Assembly (NCBI GenBank): GCA_900073065.1
Contig: FJOG01000003.1
Location: 2,826,007-2,890,006 of the forward strand
Reading direction: 5' to 3'
Source: Phialocephala subalpina
Lineage: Eukaryota; Ascomycota; Leotiomycetes; Helotiales; Mollisiaceae
Length of the DNA stretch: 64,000 nucleotides
In this document: in pieces, positions 45,217 to 55,945 of the stretch
Layout: the number at the start of each line of letters is the position of its first letter
Numbering within the stretch: position 1 is the stretch's first letter
Translations under genes and position numbers: made by a program
Notes under the pieces: generated by a model
Told to the model about the DNA's origin: nothing
Database searches by the model: none
Seen by the model: only the letters and a program-made list of their open reading frames with translations

Positions 45217-45466
45217 TCAAAGTAATAAAGAAATGTCCTAATAATTCATACTGCATTCTAGAGCTCTCCAGTCGCTCCTCGTCAAACTCACAGTGTCCAC
45301 CCACAACATTCAGAACGTAAAACAAGGAGCCCTCTCCCTCGTAGCCCCCTCCGTCTTCCAATCCTCGTCTTCCTCGTTTCCCTCTGCCTTTCTCGCACCT
45401 TCGGGATTCATCGTCTCCACCGACTTCTTATCCCAAATATTAACCTCCCTATCCATCCCCACAACC
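45217..45466. repeat. Tandem duplication, copy 2 (250 bp), fused to the Zn2Cys6 gene
   Basis: Second copy, directly abutting the first. Its right edge (45466/45467) lies inside the reading frame of the Zn2Cys6 gene, which continues about 19 codons into the copy before a TGA. Perfect identity implies a recent event or an assembly artefact. Confidence 0.95.
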
Positions 45467-46979
45467 CTAGGATGTCGTTGCATAGTTGGGAGATTTTGGA
45501 TTTGCTGGCTTGGACGGAGGATTGGAAGTTTGAACCGTGACCGGGAGAGAAGGCGTCGGATGTTGAGACTAGGGTTGTGGGGATGGAGTGGAAATGGGAG
45601 ATGTAGGTTAGAAGTAATTCGAGCACTAGGATGTGGATGCTGCGGTAGGAGTTCCATACTGAGGCGAGGTAGATGTCGGTGTAGACATGATACGTCTCCC
45701 CAAATATGTCTCTTTCGTCCTGATCTTTCGTCTTCATCGAGTCAGGTGTTTGGAGGATTTGGTACTGATATCCATCCGGCATCTCCGAGACCCATTTCTC
45801 AAGCTGTCGATCGATCACAGCTGCTTCTTCGACGACTTTTTGGATGGTGAGCATGTCGGTGTGGGGATTTATGGCACAATTTGGTGGGAGGGGTGCCCGC
45901 ATGGCGCAGAAGCGAGTCACGATGAAGGAGAGGCGCGTTGCTGCTGCGTAGAATGGGGATTCGTGGGGGAGCGCTAGTAAAGAGAGTCTTGTTATGGATT
46001 CTGGTACTGGGATGCGACGCTGAATGCATGATTTGATAGCTTGACCACGAATCTGGATGAAGATCCGATGTCCGGTGGGAGTTTTGAGTTGAGCGTCGCC
46101 GCGTAGGGAAAGTAGCGAAGCAGCTCCAGTCGTGTGCTGTGTCCAGTATCTCATTGAGCTCGGTTTGTTGGAGCTATTGGTCTTACTCGTTCTCAAATAT
46201 CAGCTCCTTACTCATGTTCATTCATCGCTCTAGGGTAAGGCTAACCTCATATAACCCCAACAACAAAACAGCAGCCAAGACCTCATCTTTCATAGCTTCA
46301 TCAGTCTGCCCCAACCTTGCACTGATGCCTCTGACAGCACTTGTATATCTTAAACCCGCCTTCCTCATCAACTCCGCCTCATGTCTCGTATTAGAAATCC
46401 CCGCAAGACCAAGCGCTATAACCGCATCTTCCAAATACCTATTCTTCTGCAACCCCCTACACATCCCCGGCAAGCACGTAAAAAGCCCCTCCTCATGCTT
46501 CCCCCAAATCGGACTCTCATACTCAGCAATCTCACCATTATCCTTAGAAACATAATTCTGAAGCACAAAACAAGTAGCTTGTTCTTCCACAGTTGCATGA
46601 AGTAGCGACTCAAAACTCGGTCTGGTATTATTGTAATGGTCAACCGAGAAGACATATTGCATTTCTCGGAGTCTTTTCAGGGTTTCTTCGCGTGTGAGAG
46701 GGGCGTTCTCGTTGGACTTCCGACGGTTTTTGGAGAGGCGGGCATTTTCGTCGCGGAACATAAGGATGAGAGGGTCTCTGTAGCCGGAACATTGGCGGCC
46801 TGCTCGAATGCATTGCGAACATGATGGGCGAGCTTCGTTGCACTGATGTGATGTTAGTTGACGTTCATCTGAAAGTTGAAATTTGAAGGAAGGGAAGGAA
46901 GAAAAAAAGGAAGACTCACGCGTGTCCGCCTCGATCGACACTCCAAGCATGCTGTGCTTGGCTTTCCACAATAAACCAT
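45408..46979 (-). CDS. Zn2Cys6 fungal-specific transcription factor, C-terminally truncated
   Basis: Exons on the minus strand: 46920-46979, 46246-46842 and 45408-46181, 476 aa. The first intron splits the zinc cluster: ACLECRSRRTR joins to CNEARPSCSQCIRAGRQCSG, giving C-x2-C-x6-C-x6-C-x2-C-x6-C at about residues 11-38. The middle homology region follows, with ESPIWGKHEEGLFTCLPGMC, DAVIALGLAGISNTR, WTQHTTGAASLLSLRGDAQL and FIQIRGQAIKSCIQRRIPVP. The last native-looking residues are SKISQLCNDIL. After 45467 the frame enters the 250-bp duplicated segment and ends in a foreign Trp/Arg tail (WGWIGRLIFGIRSRWRR). Relatives of this type usually continue for a further stretch, so the C-terminus has probably been lost. 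DNA binding may be intact; activation function is doubtful. Confidence 0.8.
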
Positions 46980-47693
46980 CTTCCCTTCTTCTATTTATCA
47001 ATCAATTACTTTTCGTCTTACTAACAAATTTCACCTCATCTTGGCAACCACCTCGCAGATTAATAATAAGTTGAGCAGAGGAAGTCTCCATGGTAACTTG
47101 TGGGGTAGGTCGCCGAGGACGCATCTGAGGGAAAGCCCCCAATCTGCAGATCTGCGGCGCAATGAGCTTAACTTACCGTTAGACACCCCCATGAAAGGCT
47201 TACTCAGTCATGGTGCATATTTCTTATTTTTCTGCGGCCCGTTAATTCGGTCGTTCGTGGAGACTTGTGTTGGGATGAAGCCTCTGGACCCTGCTTGATG
47301 TTGGTGGTGGGTTGAGTCTGAATTTTTGCTTGGATTGGGCGAGAATGGAAGGGTGTGTGAGTGGAGAAAATACTCCATGTCTGCATGGGATACGAGGTTT
47401 CGACCCCAAATTCGGGTCGAGATGTTTGGCAAGGTGCAGAAAGCTTATTTCTGGCGGGATAGAGAATGGCCAAGCAGGGTAAAAGATGAATGTCGCTCCA
47501 TTCGTCGGACATTCTTCTGCAGTCAGTAGAACCTTCACTCACCTAAACATATGAATCTCCCTCTCAGGTCTCATGGTCTGGTATTGTAACAAAAATGCTC
47601 ATCGTAAGTAATGCATCGCAGGGTAGGTATGTCCTAGCTAGGACATGATGGATCGTCTCCCACCATAAAAACAACGCCGTCTATGCTGTAACT
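46980..47693. other. Intergenic
   Basis: About 710 bases between the Zn2Cys6 start and the 3' end of gcs1. No gene, RNA or repeat is recognised. Confidence 0.4.
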
Positions 47694-50035
47694 CTAGAAA
47701 GCACCACCACAGGGCTTCGCCATCTTCCCCAAGAATTTATCGAGGTTTTCAATACCTTTCCTAGCATTCTTTCCCTCGATATCAATTACTGCACCAATCA
47801 AATCGTGATTGATCTTCTCTCCAACCACACTATCTTTCTTATAATCCTCATGGTTAGCCACAAAATCTCTGATCCACTTCGCTGCTGTCCAGAGACTGCC
47901 ATTTGCTCTCTTTCTGATCAAGTCAAGGTATGCAGCAAGTTCGCATCGAGTTTCGACATCGACGTTCATGCTGTCAAGATAACTCTCTACGAGTGGTATC
48001 AAACCTGGGAAGTCGTTGGAGGAAGAAAGTGCGCTGCCATTCATAATCTCATCGATACTCATTAATTCATACTCGTCCTCGACAGGGCCGGTGGGAGTCG
48101 GTGGTCTGCTAATGCTTGGAGTAGTCGTTCCAGACGATCCACCATTTGCGGAATAAGGCCTAGGAGTTCTGATTGCGAAGGGATTCTTTCTGAAATAGAA
48201 TTTGTCGTTTAGCACAGCATCTCGTTTGTGTGAAGTCTGCATGTTCTCGTCTGTCTTCTTGATAGGTATGTAGAAGTTAAGGTCAAAGCTAAGGATGGCG
48301 CGAGTAATAAGGACAATGAATACTGAGAATGCGGCGTTTTCGAAATCGGTGACTTGGATTTCCATTGGTCGGAACTCGACACGCCAGCCGATATCGTTGC
48401 CTGCTGGAGGAGGCTTGAAGCGAATGTGTTGCCAGTTCGTCGATTGGAGGTTCTCGAAGTGGTCGGTCTTGGTGAGGTCGAGTTCTTGGAGATCCTCAGC
48501 AAATATGACGATAGGGTCGCGGATGAAGAGATGGGCGAAGTGTGTTGCGAGGAGCGAGTCCATGCCGCCATCCATAAGCTGCTGCTTGATATCTGGGTCG
48601 AATATCAAGTCGGGATCGAGATACTCTTTCCGGAGTCTGTTGTCTTCGGAGATATAAGTTGAGTTTGGCGCATAGCGTGATTTTGGGATTCGCCATCGGT
48701 TATGCTTCAGGGGCTAGAACTTTGTTAATCAGAATTTGGGGAGAGGGGCGAGTCAGCTGACAGTTTCTCCAAGTTCTTCAGGTGTTCGATCATCGACAGC
48801 GGCGCTGATCTGATTCCACCTTACATCCGTGTCTGCTAAAAACCCTTTGTAGATTGGTGTAGCTGCAGTCAAAGCGAGGAGAATGGGACCCAATGGACTG
48901 AGTTGATCGTACATCCTTCGTCCCTCGGTGATATTCTTGGCCTGAAATGTGATCTGCAAGCAACAACTTCCCATACCAAATGCCATAGCATCCATGTGTA
49001 TGAAATTATCTGGTGATGCCCCATTTCGAACGTCATCATCTTCTGGCCAATTGTGCAGGTCGTAGTTGACCGTTGGATCCTTCCATGGCCATGGAGTATT
49101 TTCGTCCTTGAAGACTGGGACGTTTACTTGAACTTTTCGTCCTCTTCTGGATCTAATGTTTGCTGCCAGTGTAGGGAAACGAATGTGAGGATTGGCAATC
49201 TCATCTGGCACGAATTGAGAGCGTAATTTTGATCCGGAAGGAGGATAAAATGGCGTTGTGAAGGTACCAGGGCTTCCGAGACGTGGATACGTGGTTAAAG
49301 TTATGGGATATTCGACAGCGTCCATGTGATCCTTGGCGATTTTCCGTCTATGGGTTATTAGCTCTTGAATGCAAATTTGGACATGGATTTACTACCTTAG
49401 TTTCATGTTTGGCTCAACGTCCAGGAGATCCTTGAAGCCAATACCCCATGGCTTTCCTGGAGTGGCTTCTAGCATGAAACGACCGAACTCAGGGTGGAAA
49501 ATTGGGAGTGGTGGTCCCCTGGATATGTTAGCAGAATGATATTGACAGGAGAGGTGTGCTTACCCATTTCTTTTCACGGTTTGTAGGTCCGGCACGCATC
49601 CTCCATTCGTACACAGGTCTTCATCATGAGCGAGCGCGTGGAGAATGTCTGCTTGACGGAGAGACAATGTTACATTTTCATTGTCCTTCTTGTAGTTGAC
49701 AACCAGATACTCAATCTAGACCATTGAGCGTGTGTCCGTTTTCGTAATAGGGAAATCACCAACCTCGTCACCCCATAGCAGTGCATCTCTCTCCTTTCCT
49801 TTGGCCTTGTTCCAAATAGCTAGGAGTTGCTGCCAAATGCCATGAGCATGATATCCAGTCTTTATAGAGGTTTCATACCTTGACACCCCATTCCCGCACC
49901 TGGTTGGCACTTTGTTTTGCTTCCGGCCAATCCAGAGGAGTCCCCAAAGCCCTAATGAATCAAATCAGCACCATTCTTCCAGGCGTGCCAAGACTACCAT
50001 TTTCCGGATTGGGCAGTTCCTTACAATAGGCCCAT
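47694..50035 (-). CDS. gcs1: Glutamate-cysteine ligase catalytic subunit
   Basis: First and rate-limiting enzyme of glutathione synthesis: ATP-dependent joining of L-Glu and L-Cys to gamma-glutamylcysteine, in the cytosol. 676 aa, close to yeast Gsh1. Seven exons on the minus strand: 50025-50035, 49879-49951, 49764-49829, 49564-49715, 49396-49518, 48762-49347 and 47694-48713. All junctions keep frame. The first exon is only 11 nt and gives MGLL with the next exon (MGLLALGTPLDWPEAK). Landmarks: DALLWGDEIEYLVV (active-site Glu region), NGGPPLPIFHPEFGRFMLEA, MGSCCLQITFQ, LADTDVRWNQIS, IPKSRYAPNSTYI, GWRVEFRPMEIQVTDFENAA (Glu/ATP-binding) and a C-terminal KWIRDFVANHEDYKKDS. No damage is seen. It is the best conserved gene of the right half. 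Confidence 0.95.
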
Positions 50036-53000
50036 CTTGCCTCAGTCCCAACCAATATGTTTCGTATACGCTTGCGGTGTCGATGCTTTACCGCTACTTC
50101 GCAGATCCTCTGGTGCCTCGTTTTCGCGTGTCTAGGGTAGGGATACAAAGGTCGAGGCGTATTTCTACTAGGTCGGGGTTGTAGGTCCTCTTGTATCGAC
50201 AATAGCGGGGTATGAATGTCCCAAGGCCTGTGGGTGATTGCCGTCGATAGTGAATAACCTGCTCACCTCCTTCCCCTTTTTAGTGAACTCTTCCTTCCCA
50301 GAGGAAGAACTGGCGAACCCCCACTCTCATGCGCTTTACATCGCCATTCACGAGCCACGAATTGGCAAATATCCTCAAGCACGCAATATGCGCATATCCT
50401 CACTGGTTCTTGTCCCTTTCTTTCGTTGATTGACCCCGCAATAGTCGTGTATGTCGCGTATTCGTCTCTTGGGACCGAAAGAAGTAATTATGGTTCTGTC
50501 GATGTTGACTCGCGTCGTCCATCGGATGGTGGGGTGATTACAAACCTTCATCTCAAAATTTTCGGCGCGGTCGATTGTCTGGACGTCATGGGGCTCCGGT
50601 CGGGAGGTGCCAGAAGGTTCAGCCGAGAATTACAGGGGTAAATGCAGCTTAAGCTTAATTGGGAGTATCAACACCAAGTTCACTTCATGAATATATTCTG
50701 TGTACCTTGAAAGAAGTTAAAGCGATCTCCTACAACCTAAGAAATGACGAGATTCTGTTGCAAGTGTACGTCAGAAGAGCTCTTGTGCTCACATGCCGCT
50801 AAACACGGGTGGCTGAACAAGAAGCGCTTGCAGCTCCATGCATCTCGAGTCTCACGAACTTGTACAATAATCGGACCCTCGAATTTAGTATGTGGTCTGT
50901 ATCATGTCACCTAACAAGTGTCTATAGTCCATCATCTGACTTGCGATATTCACACTCTTCTCTTCCACATGCACACCTCCCTTCGAGGTCCAAGGTCCCA
51001 AGACTTCCGCCCAACGGCACGCTGCATCTGCTCTCCCACAAAGTCGGAAACACATCTCCAACCAAAGCTCAGTTTCTGTCCCATAGAGCCAAATCACAAA
51101 CTAGCACCACAGATCCGCATCCGCTCTCGATCCCGATCCTGCACGGCCATGTTCTTCCTGTTTGCCTCGTGCAGCATGCTGCTACCCGTTGTCCTACGCT
51201 TAATTCTCACATATATGCTTATGCAGGTGTGCGTTAGACTGGAGAAGTATTGGAAGTGGCGACTTTCTCTGCATGAAGAGAGGCTGAAGTGGGCGTTCAT
51301 ATGTTAAGCCTATCCTTGCCAACGGTGTAAGGCTTAAAAGGACGTTATTGAGATATGACAGAACAACATAAGGAAATATGAAGTCATACAATATCTCCTT
51401 CACAAAGCTTCACTTTCACGGAGTCACCTCCGTATTTCCAGCCACTCGCATCCTTCGATAGTTACGTTCCTAACATTAAAGCTACTGTACAACACCAGCC
51501 TGTTTTCGTAAGAAACTCGATCTCATTTCCCGACTCCCGAGCGATCTCGCGGTACACGACATCGGCTTCCAGCATCTGATCGTCATTATGAGCTGATATT
51601 CCAACACGTATCTTCCCTCACACATACACAACTTTTATGCTGTTCACTCCTCGCGAAAGAATCCAACAGCACTGCGTCTTCACAAGACTTTTCTCGATTA
51701 TCCAGCACACGCATAGATCACGTTCAAGAAATTTCCACGTGAAAGAGTTTCGCTTCCTCATGGCGATCACTTCCTTCTTCCAAAATCTCAGGCCTGGAAT
51801 GCACTACGCCTCATACATAAGACGTTTCTCCCCTCCAGGTTTCGCTTTTCCAATATTGCGTGGTCCGAATTCGACATATCATATACCCATCTTATCAAAT
51901 CGCGTAGCCCTCCAGCATTCCGATCAAAATATGACAGCCAACCCCACCTCACACGAGTCTGCCTCCCAGAAAACCTTTCGAGGTCTCAAATCTGACGTCT
52001 TTTGGGGGGGAAGGTATGTATTACATCGACGCGTGGAATGAATGGGCGGCAGATGAACGGAGATACACCCCGCTTTCCGTTTACATACCACGGCGCCTTG
52101 TCCGAAAATAAACCTGATGCTCCGTTATGTCATTCCTTCTTTTTGTCTCTCATCTAGATCTACGATCTACCAGTAGATGAATTATTCCAAGGCTTAAGCT
52201 TTTTTGCAGGCTCGCTTACTCCCAGTAAACATACGTCTCACTCTCTTACACAAGAACAAGCAAGGAAAAGGGAGCGTCCCGGTTCTCGGTACTGGGTATT
52301 GATCGGCAGTTATGAGATTTTTGAATCGGAAGGGAGGGGGAGGGGAAAGTTGGAGGGGCGGTGAGAATGACGGCTCGGATCAAGAGCTTCAGAGTTACCA
52401 CTAAGCTGAGGCACGGGGATCACTTGAGTTCGGATAAGACAATGCTTCTTGTATTGCCTGTTTTTAGAATCTTGCTCCGTTTGTGCAGTTTGATCTACCA
52501 TGCAAGTGCGTCTGTTTACTACCACGCACTTGGACATTGGGTAGGCAGAGAGATGTGTGGTTCAAACACTGCCACAATGTTGACACTCAACCAGTGAGAC
52601 TTTGGGTACTGGGAAAGCCTAAAGGAAAGCAGAGATCACAATCCAAACTTCAAGTGTTACGATGGAGTTCGTATTGGGTCCAATGAGATGAGACGAAACG
52701 TTTGAAGATGTTGACTTGGGTTGGGGTGGTAACTGTCGATCTTCAGATCCGTGGGTCTCTGGAGGAGATGAGCATGAGAAGTGACAATGTATGTAGTACA
52801 AGCCATGCTTTCTTGATACCAACCCCACGTACGCAAGACACATGTTTCTAACACGCGCAATGCCAGCCATTGTGAGTCGTGACTACTCACGTGGAATTGA
52901 GAAGAGAGGAGAAAGGAAGCACTCGCTAGCTCTTTCTTCCATGATCTAGACGAGACAAACAGGAAGAACCTAGAGACACAAGCCCTATAACCAAAACCAA

Positions 53001-54368
53001 ACTCCACTCCATGTACCATCGTAACCCCGCGTCCCCTTGCAAATCTACCCCACTCCACTTACCCCTCCTCTCCCAGCCGTCCTCGTGTCCTCCCTCGAGT
53101 AGGCATAAGACATAAAAATTTGAATAAGGAGTTTGGAAACTTGAGCACATGTGGTACCTTGTACTTCTTCCCTCCCAACCCAAACCTTTTCTACCCTAGT
53201 CTTAACCCTAGCAAACTCGCACAAGAGATCGTGTGCTTCGACGTACAACACATACTCGGTGAGAGAATGCGAGCGAGAGGGGTTGTGTCTCCTCATCCAC
53301 TCAAACTTTGCTCTTGCTCACTTGAGTTGACTCGTGAGTGGTGACAGGGTAGCGCATCGGCTCGATCCGAGTACACTTACTCGTTTATCGTTTATCGTAG
53401 ACTAGAATTTGCCTTGATGAAGTACCAGTCTTCCGTGTAAGGTACCAGATCCCGGTCCAAAGCGCTGGGTCGTGATGGAGATGACGTGAGCAGTCTGTAC
53501 AATGAACATGAAAATGGGTCTGAACTCTCAGAAGTCGAAGGTGGGATGAAATAAAGTGAAGTAGTAAAGGGAATGGGAATAATAGGCAAATTTTTGATGG
53601 GATTTCAATTCTTTTATCTCCTCTCTTCTCTCCGTCTCTGGTTATATCTTCATCCCCAGTCTCGAAATGTGATGGGATATTTCCTTCCCTTCCTGTTCAG
53701 CGCAAGGTCGAATCCAAGCCAAATGGTGCCCTTCCTGTCCTCTTCCCTCCACAATTCGGTCATTCTTTCATCATCTCATGAAAATATCTTTCATCTCATC
53801 TCAACATCCCATCCCATCTTCCATCTGATCAAAAACTCCATCCATGCAAATAGACAATGCAGAAAGGTATATGCCGGCCTCAAAGCCCCGTTCGTTCCTT
53901 TCTTCCTACCCAAAAAACCCGAATTCATGAGTAATAACCCATCCCAAAAACCCCATACCCATATATTCCCACCCAAACGCCCTTTCCCATAATTTAGCAA
54001 GAGCACTAAAATGCCTTCCTTGCCCAAAGTGTTCTCAATAAACAGGAATCAAAGCCGCTATCGTATGCTTGGCGCTGAAACATCACGACCTCCTAATAGA
54101 GGAAGCGGTTGAACATAATTTTATACACCCTAAAAGGCTGAATGTAATTTTTTGCCTTTCAGGTACAAGTTTCTCTCTCTTGGCTTGGGTCCGTAGATGC
54201 ATCCCCAATGCGATGCCTCGTCTGGTAAAACTCCGTTTGTTCCGAAAAGCAAAGATTTCCCTCCCATCCCTGGAATGATGAATGAGTGGTATGTATACAC
54301 AGAAAGTTGGTGAAATGTAAAAGTCGGGTGATTTTTGCGGGAAAATGATGGGTCGAGTTTCAATTTCC
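50036..54368. other. Long intergenic stretch upstream of gcs1
   Basis: 4.3 kb between the gcs1 start and the nsdD stop. It contains the gcs1 promoter and the nsdD 3'UTR. Open frames exist on both strands (for example 50809-51237 plus, 52657-53058 minus) but none shows domain signal, a signal peptide with plausible continuation, or a supporting intron. No RNA gene or repeat is recognised. Confidence 0.4.
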
Positions 54369-55945
54369 TCACATCGGCGGTCGAGGAGAAACCTCGTCGA
54401 TCGATTTTGGTCGGAGGGATGAGCCGTTCGAACCCTGCGATTGTTTCATGGTGTTTTTGCGGGTCAATTTGGCGTAGTGGAGTCCGCACGCGTTGCAGAG
54501 GGTTCGTGCGCCGTCTGGTCCTCTTCTCCATTCAGGGGTTTCGGCTCGATTACAACTGTGGCATCGTCCAGGGGGAGCGGCTCTCTAGAAGAATTGTCAA
54601 TTATCTTCTATATACGATAGAGGTCTTTAATGTTTGGACCTACCCCTCTTCGCTTCTTGCCTTCTGATCCATAGCCGTGGTTCTTCATATCATCTCCATA
54701 CATGCTCATCTCGTCCTCATATTCCCCAGGCCCTCGAACTCCCTGCTCTCGCATTCGCTGTTCCCTGAGTGATTCCTGTTGGTCTCGAATGATGTTTTGC
54801 ATGTTGTTCAAGGCGTTGGAAATCTTCAATGAATGCCGTAGCATCTCCTCTACTGAATCCAACGACGGCATTCTTTCAGGAAGTGAGCTCACAGGCCGCT
54901 GTTGCTCCTGTGCGATCGCATTGTAGTGCGCAGACCATTCGTGAAGTGCGCTGCTAGAGATGTTGATCTGTTATGAATTAGCATGGAAATATATGTCAAA
55001 TCAAAATGCGCGCTTTACCTCCGCTAAATTATTCTCGAAGTCCCAGACATCCAAATGCCTCTTCACACCTTGCCTGAATAACCCAGGTTCCTGCTTATCT
55101 CCCTTCCACGGATCATTCATTTCTCTGGGATCCCGAGGCTGGTAGCGGGGCTGGTTGTACATCGGTGCATGCTGCCCTGGAGGAGGCGGTATCGGGCCTG
55201 GACCAGGTCCGTAATTGTACGCAGGCTGCTGTGGGGGTGGAGGATGTGGTGGATAACCATTCGGTATCCGTTCTTGAGCTCTTGGGTCTGGTTCATACCT
55301 CGCTGGCTCGTATCGTTGAGGCGCGGCATAGGGATTGTGTGGTCCTGGCGCAGCTTGTTGCAGCGACGTTACCGAAGAATGCCTTGATACCTCCGGAAAA
55401 CTACCACCGCCTTGTTCCGTCCGCGAGAAGCTCGGCTGAGGATGTATGGGTTGCGGCGGAGAAGGTTGTCTTGGTTGTGAGGGAGCAAGTTGTGGTGGGT
55501 ATTGCGCATGGTCTGACGGAGGATATGTTCGAGGTATCGGCGCTGATTGTGGTTGTGAGTATGGGATTTGATGCGATGGTGGTAATGAGGCGGAGACTGG
55601 AGAGGCGTAAGGATTCGGTTTGGGACCACTGCTCAGCGCTTCGTGTATTGAGGGGAGAGATTGTCGGTGTGGTTGTGAGGTTTGAATCGGTGGAGGAGGT
55701 TCGCTCTTATTATCTGATGTCCGCCGCGAGTCTGGAGGAGAGATCAGACCAGACATTGAATGCGGTGCTGGACCAGACCAACCAGAAGAATATGGGGGAG
55801 GACCGCTCGAATACATCGAGGATGTGGGGCTGACAACTGCTGCTGCTGCCATTGTCATAATCGGACGCTCGGTGTTGATGCGATCAACTTTTTCACGATT
55901 GATGAGTGATAAAATACCACTAGAGAAACTGGTGTTAAGAGTCAA
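54369..55945 (-). CDS. nsdD: GATA transcription factor NsdD-like
   Basis: Fungal GATA factor; NsdD homologues activate sexual development and repress conidiation. Exons on the minus strand: about 55019-55945, 54644-54967 and 54369-54584. The introns (54968-55018, 54585-54643) are phase 0. From the first ATG (55858) the product is 459 aa, but the frame upstream reads NsdD-like (GILSLINREKVDRIN) behind a classic branch/acceptor (ttgactcttaacaccag near 55930). A short upstream first exon is therefore likely and the start is uncertain. The N-terminal half is Pro/Gln/Tyr-rich (GLISPPDSRRTSDN, RQSLPSIHEAL). A coiled-coil segment follows (SLKISNALNNMQNIIRDQQE), then KKRRG joined to RAAPPGRCHSC. The zinc finger is C-x2-C-x18-C-x2-C (type IVb; ETPEWRRGPDGARTLCNACG, LHYAKLTRKN). 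Confidence 0.9.

Noticed and set aside
50809..51307. Plus-strand frames upstream of gcs1
   Set aside because: Two overlapping frames in the same stretch, no domain signal; probably chance.
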